This document shows positions 41,886 through 53,199 of a stretch of 64,000 nt of DNA, piece by piece (position 1 is the stretch's first letter; the number at the start of each line of letters is the position of its first letter). The stretch is from NCBI GenBank assembly GCA_026315105.1, contig CM048744.1, positions 905,863,094 through 905,927,093 of the forward strand. Reading direction: 5' to 3'. This stretch comes from Locusta migratoria. Its lineage: Eukaryota > Arthropoda > Insecta > Orthoptera > Acrididae. The notes beneath the pieces are model-generated. The model had not been told where the DNA came from. It was given only the letters and a program-made list of their open reading frames with translations, and ran no database searches. Position numbers and translations under genes: made by a program.

Positions 41886-44800
41886 CTATATGTCGTTGTA
41901 GTTTGGTGTAACTTCAATAATACTCAGTTTAATTTTTATCTTGTAGCTTAGATCATCATTGGGATCTTCTATTTCCTTCTCCAGCCATAATTCGACAGTA
42001 AAAGGAAGGGAAGTGTTCGAACTCCAGCCACATATTAGAGTTTCCTTTCCTTTGCTCGGATATCCTCCATTGTCAATCGTCGTTTCCATGCACATAGCAA
42101 ACTAAATGCACTTAAAGGAGTAATTTATTTAAAGAGAAATGGTTTGAATATGTGTGATGGATTTACCCATCTCCTTAAGACGTTAATTTTGGGTTCCAGT
42201 CCTAATTCATAAATATCTACATCTGACAATATTGTGGAAAATAACAACCAGGACTGTTTTTGGATACATTTGCACTATGTGTACGTGTTTTAATGACTGC
42301 GACAGTACTTGATAACATATTTTAATGAATTATTTACTTTGTATATATCGAACTGATATAACTTTGATAGTAACATTTTGGTCGCCACCATCTTATAAAA
42401 TCACGGAAAGATATTTTTTTTTATTAACCTCACTTGCTCGGAGGTGTATGATATGGTGAAAAACATTATTTTATAAATTCCTTACGAATATCACAATGAG
42501 TGGTACAGCCAATTTCAACCTAATTTACTCGGTACACTCTTATGTTAACTAATATTTGTTTGCCCCTCCAAAATTTTAAATTATAGGGAAGATTTCAATT
42601 GAAAGAATATACATACTTCAGGTGCAATTTATTTACCATACACAGTTCATCCTGTCACATGACAGAGCTAACGAAACATTACACATACTTTGAAATAAAG
42701 ACATCCTATACGCAACAGTTAAAGAAAATTGACAATTAACAACATGAAATTACGTTGCCTATATAAATTTACACCAACAAAAATAAAGAGGAAATCCTTC
42801 AAAAATAGCCATATATCGGCCCTAGCAGTGATGCAGGCGACACATTACCAAACATTTTGAATAGAGGATGGGCATGCACAGGCGTCGGCAGCGGCAGGTG
42901 ATGACAGCAGACCAGAGCTGAAAGAAAACGCGACCGTTTTCTCACTTCGTTCTGTGAAGTACAAACGATATTTAAACTAACAGCCACTCTGGAGTCGGCT
43001 GTGCTAGACAGACAATCGCTGCACAATTTCGTATCGCGAGCAGACAAATCGATCGTAGTCAACTTGTGTAGCAGTGTTCAGAAGTGCAAATTACTAAGTC
43101 AAACGGGCGACACAAAATCTTAATATATGCGCGATCTACAAAGTGCGAATGCTCAAAGTGAGACTTCCAAAATATGTAAGTCAATTGTGGCCGCCGCAAG
43201 CGAAATAACAGGACAAAAATAAAAGTTCAGACAACATCACAAGTAAACCGCGAGACCTAAGTCGATCCGCACACTGCTGATACCCACCAGCGAATCCCCC
43301 CAAAAATCTCTCCTCGCATCAGAGTTCGTAGTCGTCACCCGCGATCCCACCTACACGGCTAGAGCGCTCTAATTACCACATACAGCTAATAGCCTAATCA
43401 ATGATATCGCGAGAAGCAGCTGACAAATTACAAAACTGTCACAATTGTAAGCTTTGGCGAATCACAGAGCATTCTGCAGATGCCCCTACAAGGTCCTTCC
43501 ACACGAGCAAATTTACCAGAGAGACGATACCGTATCTAGGTCCACGACCTCTCCTTCGTTTCCAGAACTCAAGAAAAAAAACTTTTATGACCATAGGCGC
43601 CAAGCCCCGCTGGCCCAGGAGACCGACTATGCGGCCAACAAACCTCTTAACATTCATGACGCAGTAGAACGTTGCCCCAACCACCCACCTCGGCAAATTC
43701 AAAGACACCGTCTAGGCATTCATAAACGTGATAAAGACATGCCGCTCTGGCGAGGGTGCTATTCAGATTTCTGAAAACTTCGCCCTGAAGTTCAATTGTG
43801 CGACAGTGGCGAATGTTTGGTGGCCAACATGAAGTCCGTCTGCAGAGAATTGTCCTTCTCTACCTGTAATTTCAAACAATACCTTGCAGGTAGCTGCGGT
43901 CAGGCCTCGTCAACTGCTCTCTCCATGCAAGCCGTGACAGGTCGCCTTCTCTTCCACAGCCGAGTCGGCAGTCTCGCAGCACAGAAGTTCTATGAAGGTA
44001 AATGCCAAAACATGCACCTGTCGAGGCTACGTGAGAGAAAGCACACTAGCCATCCCCTTGCCATTGACATCTGGTCCACTGAACAGCAGATATCGAAAAG
44101 AATTATTAAGAAACTGCTGTAATTGAATGACTTTTCCTTAGAGGAAATGCCCCAATAGAAACAGAAGTGGTATCAAATCTAAATAAAGATAGTGTATCAA
44201 AACGCTGCTGAACTTCCGCATCTGCCCAAAAACAAAAATTGTTGAATTAAAATTTGACTACATATTACCGCCATCTCATAACACCCAACAACCAATCAAA
44301 ATTTCGGATGTGAAGTGTCTTGTCTATATAAGTTAACATGACGAACGGAAGAAGAGAAGATTGACATAGGGGTAGCCCATCGCTTTCATGATAAAGCAGT
44401 GAGACATACTAACTTGAAAATAAACAATATAAAATTAATTACCAAATTTTCTCATTCCAATAGGGCACCATCCATTCATCCTATCTTTTTGTTTGGTCTT
44501 ACAGTTGGTTTTATTTCCTCTGTCCACCCGGGCCCCAACTCCTAGACTCGATATATTTACTAACTATTCTCTAATCATCCATGCCTCACTGTCTTCTGGG
44601 CCGTATCACATTCATACTGAATAACAATATCAACACTCGCTGCCAAATAAGGAATCAAGATAACGATATCAAAGAATCATTATTCTTTCAATACAATATC
44701 AGATAAGAAAACATAATTTAACTAATTTAAGAAAATATTTTTATGTATAAATTCAAACCACAAATCAATATTTAAATAGTTATATATGCAAAAAGGAGGA

Positions 44801-45180
44801 AAATTTCAAGATAGTCCAAACATTTTAAAAATATTTAACTACAATGGGTGAGCATAAAATTAAATTAAATGTTTCTGAGTATAAAGAAATAATTAAGTCT
44901 AAATGAGAATAATTGAGAGAGAAGTCGAAAGAAATAGTAAACATAAAAAGAAACGCATTTTTTATGACACAAATTTACATAAGGTACACTGGGGCAAGTC
45001 TTTATAAGTCAGATCAGAGACGTATGCACAACTGTTCTTTTGTTCAGTCTATTGTGTTGTTTGGTTGGTTGAATGGAGTAATTGTTGTTAGGTAAAGGTG
45101 CAATTCTTGTAAAGATATGTGAGCCTCATTATCACAGGACGTGCCCACTCATGGATGAAGAACTCGTTTTACCTCCACGA
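41886..45180. other. Unassigned DNA, several short frames
   Basis: No transposon motif, tandem repeat or RNA gene was recognised. Frames of 87-108 codons at 42799-43062 (-), 43401-43667 (+), 43454-43774 (+) and 43796-44122 (+) lack domain signatures. Between 42840 and 44120 the sequence is less AT-rich than its surroundings, and the frames follow each other closely, so a decayed coding element is possible. From 44500 onward it is AT-rich. Confidence 0.35.
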
Positions 45181-45812
45181 AACACGTAGCAGCGACATCA
45201 GTCGCTCAGTGGGGCAGTAGGGCGCGTGAACTCATGCCAGACACCAACCTGAATTATCAAGGGAGCCCGCCGCCAGGCCACGCCTCTTAGCGGATCAACC
45301 CTTCTGGCCACCTGAATGGTGGCGCCGTGGTGTCTGGGCTGTACTTCTCCGTCTTCGTCACCCAGGAGCGATAGCGCAGAGGTTGGAGCGGCAGCGTTCC
45401 GACCCAATAGGCTAAAGTGCGATCTTCCGCCGGACGCCGGACCACGTACCTGTGAAGGGCATCAGCGGACATCTGTCCCCTGCCAGCTGGTCGCCTTTGC
45501 CTTTGTATAGGGGCCGCACTGAGTTGCCGCGCTGCATACTATTAGCCAGGGATGAATAGCCTTCACGCTGACTGCTGACAGTGTTGCCAACAGGACAGCT
45601 CTCCTTCCGCCGCGCCATGAGCCGCGGTCACGCCCTGTCGGCGTTAGTCTGGCTTGCCTACCGAGCAGACAGTGGCGTACGTCATGGTGATGTATCTCTG
45701 AGCCCCACCATAAGCCATCTCGTAGTATTATATCAGTAAACGTCTGAGCACTCGCCCATCCGACGGAGATTACATCAGTCCCCAGTGTAGTGACTCTGAA
45801 CATATAAACCAA
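45181..45812. other. GC-rich unassigned block
   Basis: A sharp rise in G+C compared with both sides, and open frames on both strands (45462-45812 -, 45412-45618 -) without recognisable motifs. It could be part of an LTR or a retrogene fragment; I see no terminal signature. Confidence 0.3.
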
Positions 45813-45903
45813 CTACGTACGAACAGAGAAACATCACAGTAATATACAACCTGTAACATCTTAATTATCCTTCAATTTAAATTTTAACATTAATATAAAA
45901 ATA

Positions 45904-47507
45904 TCCTATACATATTATAAATGCGAAAGTTTCTATGTTTGTTACCGCATCACGCTAAAACTACAGCACTGATTTAGATGAAATTTCATATAGAGATTTC
46001 TTATGTCTTGGATTAGGACATCGGCTACTTTTCAAAATGTTTATTACAAGTTATTTATATGAAATATATCCATAGAAATACGTAACTGTTGTAAGAAGCT
46101 TCTAATATAACAGCAGAAGAGCATTGTAGGGTTTGTCATGTTTAGCCGCGGGGGTTAACGCATCATGTAATTCACATCTGCTATTTTGGGCAATGGTTCG
46201 GGTCCTGCTATAGTGAAATTTTTTTCCTTTGTTATTGATATCTTTTTTACTTTCGAATGTACAAAAAGATTCTTGGATACTGCCCAAACAGCTTAACTGA
46301 TATATAATTACATACACAAGAAATCTGAATGTTGTCGTTTATGCCGCATTCATTTTCATTTTTTGTAACAAATGAAGGAAGTATATATATATAAATTGAA
46401 GACTTTAAATAAAATATGCTCTAAGTACCATGGCAAGAAAAAACATTGACGTCTTGTGTAGAATGGGATCTAGATACCAAGCCCTATTTTGTGTACAAAG
46501 CGCGAACTGCCATGTATAAATAGCGTACGCAAACTGCAACGAAAGTAGTAGCAAATACACTCAACAGATGGCAGGCGGTACGCTGCAGATAACATGTGAA
46601 ACGTTATAAATGTTCGAACATTGTGATGTTATCGTAATTCTTTAAAATTGTATTCTCTTTGGATTTCAATGAATAGTAGTTTCTTTGCTGATTTCGATTA
46701 TTTATTGCATTCGAACGTTTGCATTTAGTTCTTTTGTTGGTTCGCTTTGCATTTGTAGGATCTCAACAGTTCGTTTCTCCGTTAGATGTCTTTTTTATCT
46801 CTTTACTTTTCTCCGTTAGGTTTGTTGTTTATTTCGTTACATTTCTCCGTTAGGTTTGCTGTTTATTTTGTTCCTTTACTTGGCATTTGTTTTCGATTAC
46901 TGTATTGTTGTTATTGTAGTTACTTACTGTCAGGGGTGCCATCTCACAAGTTGGAGCTGAAGGTGGGTGTGCCTGTTTATTGATGCGTAACTTGGATGCA
47001 CCACGACCATGCAATGGTACCAGGTTACGCATCACGGACCTGAGAAGGCATATCGTGCAGGCCACCATCATCACCGGTGGAGCCAAGAGAGACTGTATTA
47101 ATACCACGAATCCCCATCATCCCAACAAACTTGCCGTTCCAGGTTAACCGGTTAGGGTTACAGTTTCCATTGAAAGTGTCCTTCTCGATTACTATAAACA
47201 AGAGTCAAGGACAAACATTAAAAGTGGCAGGTATTCATGTGGCCACCCCATATTTCTCGCACGGACAGCTCTACGTAGTCTGCTCCCGTGTATCGAGAGC
47301 TAGAAATCTCTACGTATACTCGGAGAACAAGAAGTCTCGAAACGTCGTTTACAGGGACGTACCGGTATTGCAATAGATTTTTGGCTCTCCGTCTGTCCCA
47401 AGACAATTATATATTCCGTGCTAACAATGTCGCAAACAGTCATGTAGTTATTTATGCCGTTTCTTGGCACTTTAATGTCTGACTATTGAACCGCGGGGAG
47501 CAGCTAG
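45904..47507 (+). mobile_element. Helitron, decayed
   Basis: The 5' end TCCTATACATATTATAAATG, with TC after host A (45903), and the 3' end GAACCGCGGGGAGCAGCTAG, with CTAG before host T (47508), fit the TC...CTRR ends and A/T target rule of Helitrons. The GCGAAAGTTTCTATGTTTG segment after the start is also the usual 5' neighbourhood. It carries the C-terminal part of the Rep/helicase protein (46930-47376). At 1604 bp it is a deletion derivative of an autonomous element, which is normally several kilobases. Confidence 0.8.
46930..47376 (+). pseudogene. Helitron Pif1-like helicase, C-terminal fragment
   Basis: Reads SGVPSHKLELKVGVPVY then, after frame changes, LMRNLDAPRPCNGTRLRITD, VQATIITGGAK, ETVLIPRIPIIPTNLPFQ, SITINKSQGQTLKVAG and ATPYFSHGQLYVVCSRVS. 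The KSQGQTL and SHGQLYVxCSRV motifs are helicase motifs V/VI of the Pif1 family. The last 99 codons (47077-47376) are still open. The replication-initiator part and helicase motifs I-IV are absent. Confidence 0.92.
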
Positions 47508-47508
47508 T

Positions 47509-49110
47509 ATTAAATAAATATCTTAAATGGCCTCAGTCTAGCGGCCCATACACAGGGTAATCCGTCTCTTCAGTTGTATTTGCACTTCTGCCCAGCACGA
47601 ATATGCAACTTTTTGATCACCTGGATGGATCTGATGATCCTCACTACACCGACAACAATCTGGCTCCCGTCACGTCGCTTTTTGTACAGGCCAAACAAAT
47701 TTTACCAATTGCCGACTTTTCTATTCTTTTAACAAAAAGTGACAAGAACCGCATGGTAGACTTCTTTTTAATCTTTTTGACGAAAAGGGCCAAAGTGATT
47801 GCGGTACCACCTAACCATTAACCCCGTTATCCATCATAAATCACTTATATGGAAAACTTTTAAAAAGCGCCTGATGATGCAGCTGTAGGTTGCGAAACCG
47901 GTTGTGTGGGTCTTCACGACTCCAAGAAAGATAACAGCTCAAGTGGACCAAGGACTTTCATTCAGACTCTTACAATTTTAACACCTAATTTTTAACTGTG
48001 TGAAAGTTGCTTAAACATGCTTAAATGAAAAAGTAATTTTTTTACATATGAAAGTTGTATATATAAATATGACCAACACTGGTCAGTTTTATTAAGATCC
48101 GAAATTCTATTTTTTATAATAATTATAATGGATTGCATTGCATAACAGGTGAAAGATTAGTAGTTCCTTTGGGTATGCTTTAGTAACTGGAGTGCATTTC
48201 TACATCTCTACAGTTAATAAGGAAATAAATTCTGTTTCTTTCAAGAGTGACCGGTCTTAGGAATTGTGGAATTAATTTGGACTGTTATACCCCCAATTCT
48301 CTCCCGGCATCTTCTTCTGTCGCCCTATCTCTCATCTTCTTCAAATATGTGTGAACTCAAGACACACAGGATAGGTCTGAAACTATGTAAATATATTAGA
48401 TACGTTGCATGGAGTTTTACCCTGTAAAGAAATGCAACTGTTATTAGTTTCCTCCTTTCAATTCTCAACTCTGTCATCTCCACACAGCCTGCAGGGGCAC
48501 ATCCCATAAAAAAATTCGAAAGTCGAGTCAAATCGCACCCAAGGTGGGAATTCGATCGCAATAGCGTCAACACGTGGGTCTGCGTGGGCATTGCATAACC
48601 AGGACACACAACCACGCACACTGTGTAGTGACGCAAAACAGAAGACTGCTCAACTAGGCGCAGCACTCCTGGATAGCCTTTCCATCGAGTCTCAAATACA
48701 CATGACATACAGCGGCGTCACCAAGACAACACACACTCTCTCTCGGCACAAGTGTGACGAAATGAAACTATCAATGGTGCATACTCTCACTTTACAGGAA
48801 AACTGAAGACAGACAACTGCTGATGATATTCTAATAAATTTACCACACCTGCAAAAAGGATTGCGATGCAGAGTAAAACAAATCACTATCAGCCAAGTTC
48901 CTTCACTATAACTCAGATTTTACGACAAATGCAGACGCTAACTGAAAGACAATAGTAAAACAGAAGAATACGTTGGACATTCAGGACTATTAATGGACAA
49001 ACAGACACCAAAGCGATATTCAATGACGTGACAACCAAACTAAACCATTCCTAACCCAAACCTAACAAAATCTTTTAAATCAAAATACTAATATTTAAAA
49101 ACAACCTGAT
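47509..49110. other. Unassigned DNA
   Basis: No named feature except the hammerhead-like core at 47871. The 127-codon minus frame 48708-48325 shows no domain motif and its codon pattern is unremarkable. Confidence 0.4.
47871..47901 (+). other. Hammerhead-ribozyme-like core (weak)
   Basis: CTGATGA, T, the stem GCAGC-TGTAG-GTTGC (four Watson-Crick pairs and one G-U), then GAAACCGG. As at 12630 there is one extra T between CTGATGA and the stem. Flanking stems I and III were not found by eye. Confidence 0.3.
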
Positions 49111-49120
49111 GAGTAAATAC

Positions 49121-49310
49121 AAAAAAATGTATAGTCTATGGGACTTAACTACGGGGTCATCAGTCCATAAACGTACAAACTACTTATGAACTACTTACGA
49201 ACTAGGACGGCACAAATATCCATGCCCGAGGGGTTATTCGAATCCCCGACCGTAGTGGCCGTGCAGACCGTGACTGGAGCGCCTTAGTCTCCTCGGCCGC
49301 CGCGGCCGGC
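49121..49310 (-). mobile_element. tRNA-derived SINE
   Basis: Same family as 24071-24266 (minus-strand head GCCGGCCGCGGCGGCCGAGG, B box GGGGATTCGAATAACCCC, joint GGGCATGGATATTTGTGCCG). The direct repeat GAGTAAATACAAAAA / GAGTAAATACACAAA at 49111 and 49311 is the target duplication, with one mismatch. Confidence 0.93.
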
Positions 49311-49439
49311 GAGTAAATACACAAACGTAGTCTAAATGTACAGTACAAAATTATTTTAAAGACAAACATATACAATATTACAATTATCAAGTCATACATA
49401 CGACGACTTTTCCTATCATATGTGTAAAAACCATTTTTT

Positions 49440-49990
49440 ACTTAATGTATATCTCTTACATCTCCGTAATGACGAAGATAAAGCGCGTAATCTACGAGAG
49501 GTTCTGTAGATCTAGAACGCGCGTAATCCTCAGAGACAACCTGTCAATTGCGGTTATTGTTCTTGCTGTTGTTACTGGTCGGATTGGGCGGTCTCAGCTC
49601 AACGATCTCGATACCTCGTCGGGAAGGAATCGGAGCTTTCTGATTCCCCCATGAACCTTCATTATTTTGTGAAGTGGACCACTGCTGATTTCGTTAGAAC
49701 TGTGACAGATTGTTATTTTGCCACCGTGAATTATTTTGTGACTGCCCCTGATTGTTCTCATTTGTGAAATTATTTTAATTGCAACCAATTCCCATTATTC
49801 TGGTTACTTCTCTGCCAGTTGTTACCATAATTGTATAATCCCCGATTGTGGTTCTTACCACGGCTGTGGTCAGAACTGTTCTTCCACGAATCTCCGCTGT
49901 TTTGCTGAGAATAATTCTCTTCCCTGGTTTCAGATGATCAGGATCGCTGAACACCATCTCTTCGGACGGTGGCGGTCCAATGGAAACCAG
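49440..49990 (-). pseudogene. Gypsy gag C-terminal / pol N-terminal fragment
   Basis: In the minus sense, with several stops and shifts: NHNRGLYNYGNNWQRSNQNN, NENNQGQSQNNSRWQNNN, SQNNEGSWGNQKAPIPSRRG, then IEIVELRPPNP and DYARSRSTEPLVDYALYLRH. The Asn/Gln/Gly-rich tail followed by a GIEIVELRPPNP-like junction is the gag-to-protease region of a Gypsy group. It has no zinc knuckle, like the other two gags in the window. No LTR is nearby. Confidence 0.6.
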
Positions 49991-50528
49991 TCCGACGACG
50001 ACATATTTACAGTTGTAAGTGTAACCGGCTTCTTTCTAGAAGCTACATATTTTGACTTTTCTGTGCACTTTCCCTTCAGTTCATTTAATTTATCTCTCAT
50101 TTTCCATGCAGTGTGGCGTGAAACATGTTGGAAATTTATATGTTTAGGAGACCAGCAAGTCTATTTGTTAATTCATCTTAGAGCTTGTGGCTCAAAATGT
50201 TTGTCTGCTCGGCGAGTGTTCACAATCAATTTTTTGTTTCTTTGTACCTTTAATTGACATATTACATTGAAATCACACAGAGTTACATATCAGTAATAAA
50301 ATAGGTTATCCTATAACTTAATATAACATAGAGAATAATATGTTTAATAAATCAAAAATGCTCCACAGGGCAATTCGTCACGTCAGGTCATAGTCTGTGT
50401 TAGTTTATGGAGACAAAGCTACCTTTCTTCCATGCAGCATGCAGCGCAGTGCAAAAACTAACTACCAAGCCACTATGCAGTGCTATGCAAACACCAACTA
50501 CTGCCTACAGCCCGGGCGCAAATTATTC

Positions 50529-51330
50529 TATACTGCGTTCACCAAAACCGAGAGACGTACAATAAACACACTAAAGCGTGTGGCCAGGGATGGACAAAAC
50601 AGAGACGCTCGCTCAATTTCGCTGCATTTGTATGAGGTGTAAGGTCGTTGTCTGTGTTGTTATATAACAGTGGAAATAGGTATTAACTGTCAACTTCATC
50701 TTAAAAGACCAATTGCTGAATAGTAACTTAAGTATCAGTGTTTACAATAACATTCAGCATTCATGTGTCTCTTTTTTCCCCTCATTGGTATCATGTAAGA
50801 GTGACCTCATTATGTCAGTTTTCAATTTGAGTCCACCCACTAAGCGTGGGTGAGAATCACATGGTTCCTGGTGTGAATAAATCACAGCTGTTGTGTTCAG
50901 AATAGTCAATGTCTGATATTGGTATGAAAACGGGCTATATAAAACCACACAGTCTTTGAAGACTTGAAGGAAAAAAAAGGTAATACGGCAGAAGCTTCCA
51001 GAACGTCTAGATGACTGACTGAAATGCGATAAGAAGAAAAGTTTTTCGTAAGAAATTTCCAACACCTGACAAAGTGCTTGCTGTGGTAATCGAAGATGCA
51101 GATTTGGGAAATTTTCGGAGAAAATAACTTTTTATAGAGTATTAAAAGAAATAAATTTTAAATGTTTGGCTTGTAATAGCGCTGCTGTACAACAGAACAC
51201 ACAACAACCTTACACTTGAATCAGATGCAGCGAAACTGAGCGAGCGAGCATGTTTTGCCCACCCCTGGTTACGCGCCTCGGTGTGTTTACAGTCCGTCTC
51301 TCGTTTCGGTGAACGGAGTATACCTACCGC
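50529..51330. mobile_element. Unclassified element with ~140-bp inverted ends
   Basis: The left arm (TATACTGCGTTCACCAAAAC, GAGAGACGTACAATAAACAC, CCAGGGATGGACAAAAC, GCTCGCTCAATTTCGCTGCA, GTGTAAGGTCGTTG) is matched by the reverse complement of 51190-51330 (TATACTCCGTTCACCGAAAC, GAGAGACGGACTGTAAACAC, CCAGGGGTGGGCAAAAC, GCTCGCTCAGTTTCGCTGCA, GTGTAAGGTTGTTG). The 520 bp between the arms hold no transposase motif. It is about 800 bp long, so probably a non-autonomous DNA element. The outer limits and target duplication are not settled. Confidence 0.7.
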
Positions 51331-52177
51331 TCAAGGCGGGAAGGGAGGTTTCTTGAGCCCGCCAGTCTGGTTCAATATGCTGCAAATTCGAAGTTAGTGC
51401 CTGTAAAAAGACTTACACCAATCGTTCACGCAGAGGCGAGATAGCACAGTTAGACATATTAACTAAAAACGAGATAATACATGTTGGAGTTAGAATAAAA
51501 GAAAACACATGATCAAATGTACGAACACATAAAATAAACACTACATATCCACACATGGTAAACAATCCTAAGTTAATAAAGTTAGATCTAAGGTATTAGT
51601 GACTTTTAATGTAACCTAATCTTACAACAATCATGCTATAAATTTAAGAATGAGAATTAGTGGTTACAGGAAAATCAAGATTTACTGTCCTGTCGAGGTT
51701 AGGCAGTCATGTGTCCTAGATGTACACGTTAGGCAGACAGTTCCTTGACATTGAGTTTGCCCTTCTTCAACACCTTTATTTTATTTTTATTTCCTCACTT
51801 ATTTTTCTCCTTCTGAATGTGATTCCGGCCTCTTCCACAGACCACGCTGGGTCCTTTAATTTACAAATGTGCCCTGCAAAACTTATCTGAAAAAATGCAA
51901 GTTCGTCCTATTAGTAAGCCCAGGGTGCAAGCCACGTTGCAATGGAAGTAGGCCTGACTTCGGAGGCAACTAAGCACAGCACTTATACTGAAAGCACGTT
52001 TATTACGAACTCAACATACACGCCGCACTGACTGCCTCTCAGGCAGAGTGCTCTGCTATTTATACACAGACAGAATTTACCAGAAATTAGAAGAACAGTT
52101 AACATAAGAAACAAGTAGAATTTACAAGTGAACATAAGAAAGATGTAGAACCTTCTGGAATTGTAAATTACAAATTT
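51331..52177. other. Unassigned DNA
   Basis: No motif recognised. GTTTATTACGAACTCAACAT and CTCAGGCAGAGTGCTCTGC (51990-52055) resemble LTR leader sequence, without paired LTR. Confidence 0.35.
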
Positions 52178-52250
52178 GCCGGTGTGCGGGATTGAACCGA
52201 CGACCTTCTACTCCGCAGTCCGTGACGCTATCCCTTGAGCCACGCCGGCA
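52178..52250 (-). repeat. tRNA-Arg-like pseudo-tRNA or SINE head
   Basis: The 73-nt minus-strand sequence begins TGCCGGCGTGGCTCAAGGGA and ends GGTTCAATCCCGCACACCGG CA. The acceptor stem pairs except one position, and the B box GGTTCAATCCC is good. But the T stem has two mismatches, and the anticodon arm is two bases too long for the 5-7-5 pattern. It most resembles tRNA-Arg. I read it as a pseudogene or tRNA-derived repeat. Confidence 0.5.
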
Positions 52251-53139
52251 GTTGGTGTTCGTGGTCTCTCGCGGCAATATTGTCAATGAAATTTAGATGA
52301 ACTCCTTCGTTCGTGCTCTGCCACAACCATCTACCGGTCGAATCGCACACCTCCTGTTATTCGAACAGACAATCCCTAAACAAAATTTTCTAGACCCCTC
52401 AGCATCAACACCACAGTGCATTAACGTGCAACTAAAAATCCTTTGAATTACGGCGTTGGCGCCTACCACGGCGTCTTATTAACATGCTGCCTAATGGGTA
52501 GATTGCCGATACAAAATCTACCATAAAGGTGACAACTCAAGCACTTGATATACAAGGCTAGCTTCATGCACAGTGAAGAAGACCACACACACTTAAAAAC
52601 GACAAACAGCGACACAAATTACATAAACAAGATATACACAATAAAATACTTAACAGGGCCTAAACAATTTAGATTATGCACCATCAATCCTCACGATGGA
52701 AACAAAAGATAAAAACATGGACAAAAAGGGGACTATGTGAGGTGGGCAGCCTTGGATACACTTGGAGACACTTGGATATGTCACACTAATAATTCATTAA
52801 GTACAAAACGGAGCGTCAAGGTAACATAAGACGAACAGCTGACCAGGTGGGACTGGCAAGTTGCTGTTAACCACGCCAATATCCGCGTGCACCTTATAGT
52901 ACACAAAACACGCATACAACATAAAGACGCATTATGATGAAATGAAATTGCACAACAAACACATACATATACAAAGGACACATATAACAAAATACACTAC
53001 TAAAGCAAAGCACTTAAAGAAACACTGCAAAAGGTATACAAAATACAACATAAATTTACCAACACAAATCTCATAGTTGGTAAGAATAACACTAAATCCA
53101 CCCTAGAAAACATAAAAATTAGGATGTATGTTACTGGCT
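52251..53139. other. Unassigned AT-rich DNA
   Basis: No coding motif or repeat family recognised. It lies downstream of the gag fragment, where pol would be expected, but no protease or RT motif is present. Confidence 0.4.
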
Positions 53140-53199
53140 TGTGCTAGGGCTGGGGTCTTTCAGTTGGTTATGGTGTGGATCAGCGGACGTGATTTCCAT

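Noticed and set aside
50754..51065. 103-codon frame inside the 50.5-51.3-kb element as a transposase
   Set aside because: There is no catalytic motif or zinc finger, and the length is far below that of any transposase.
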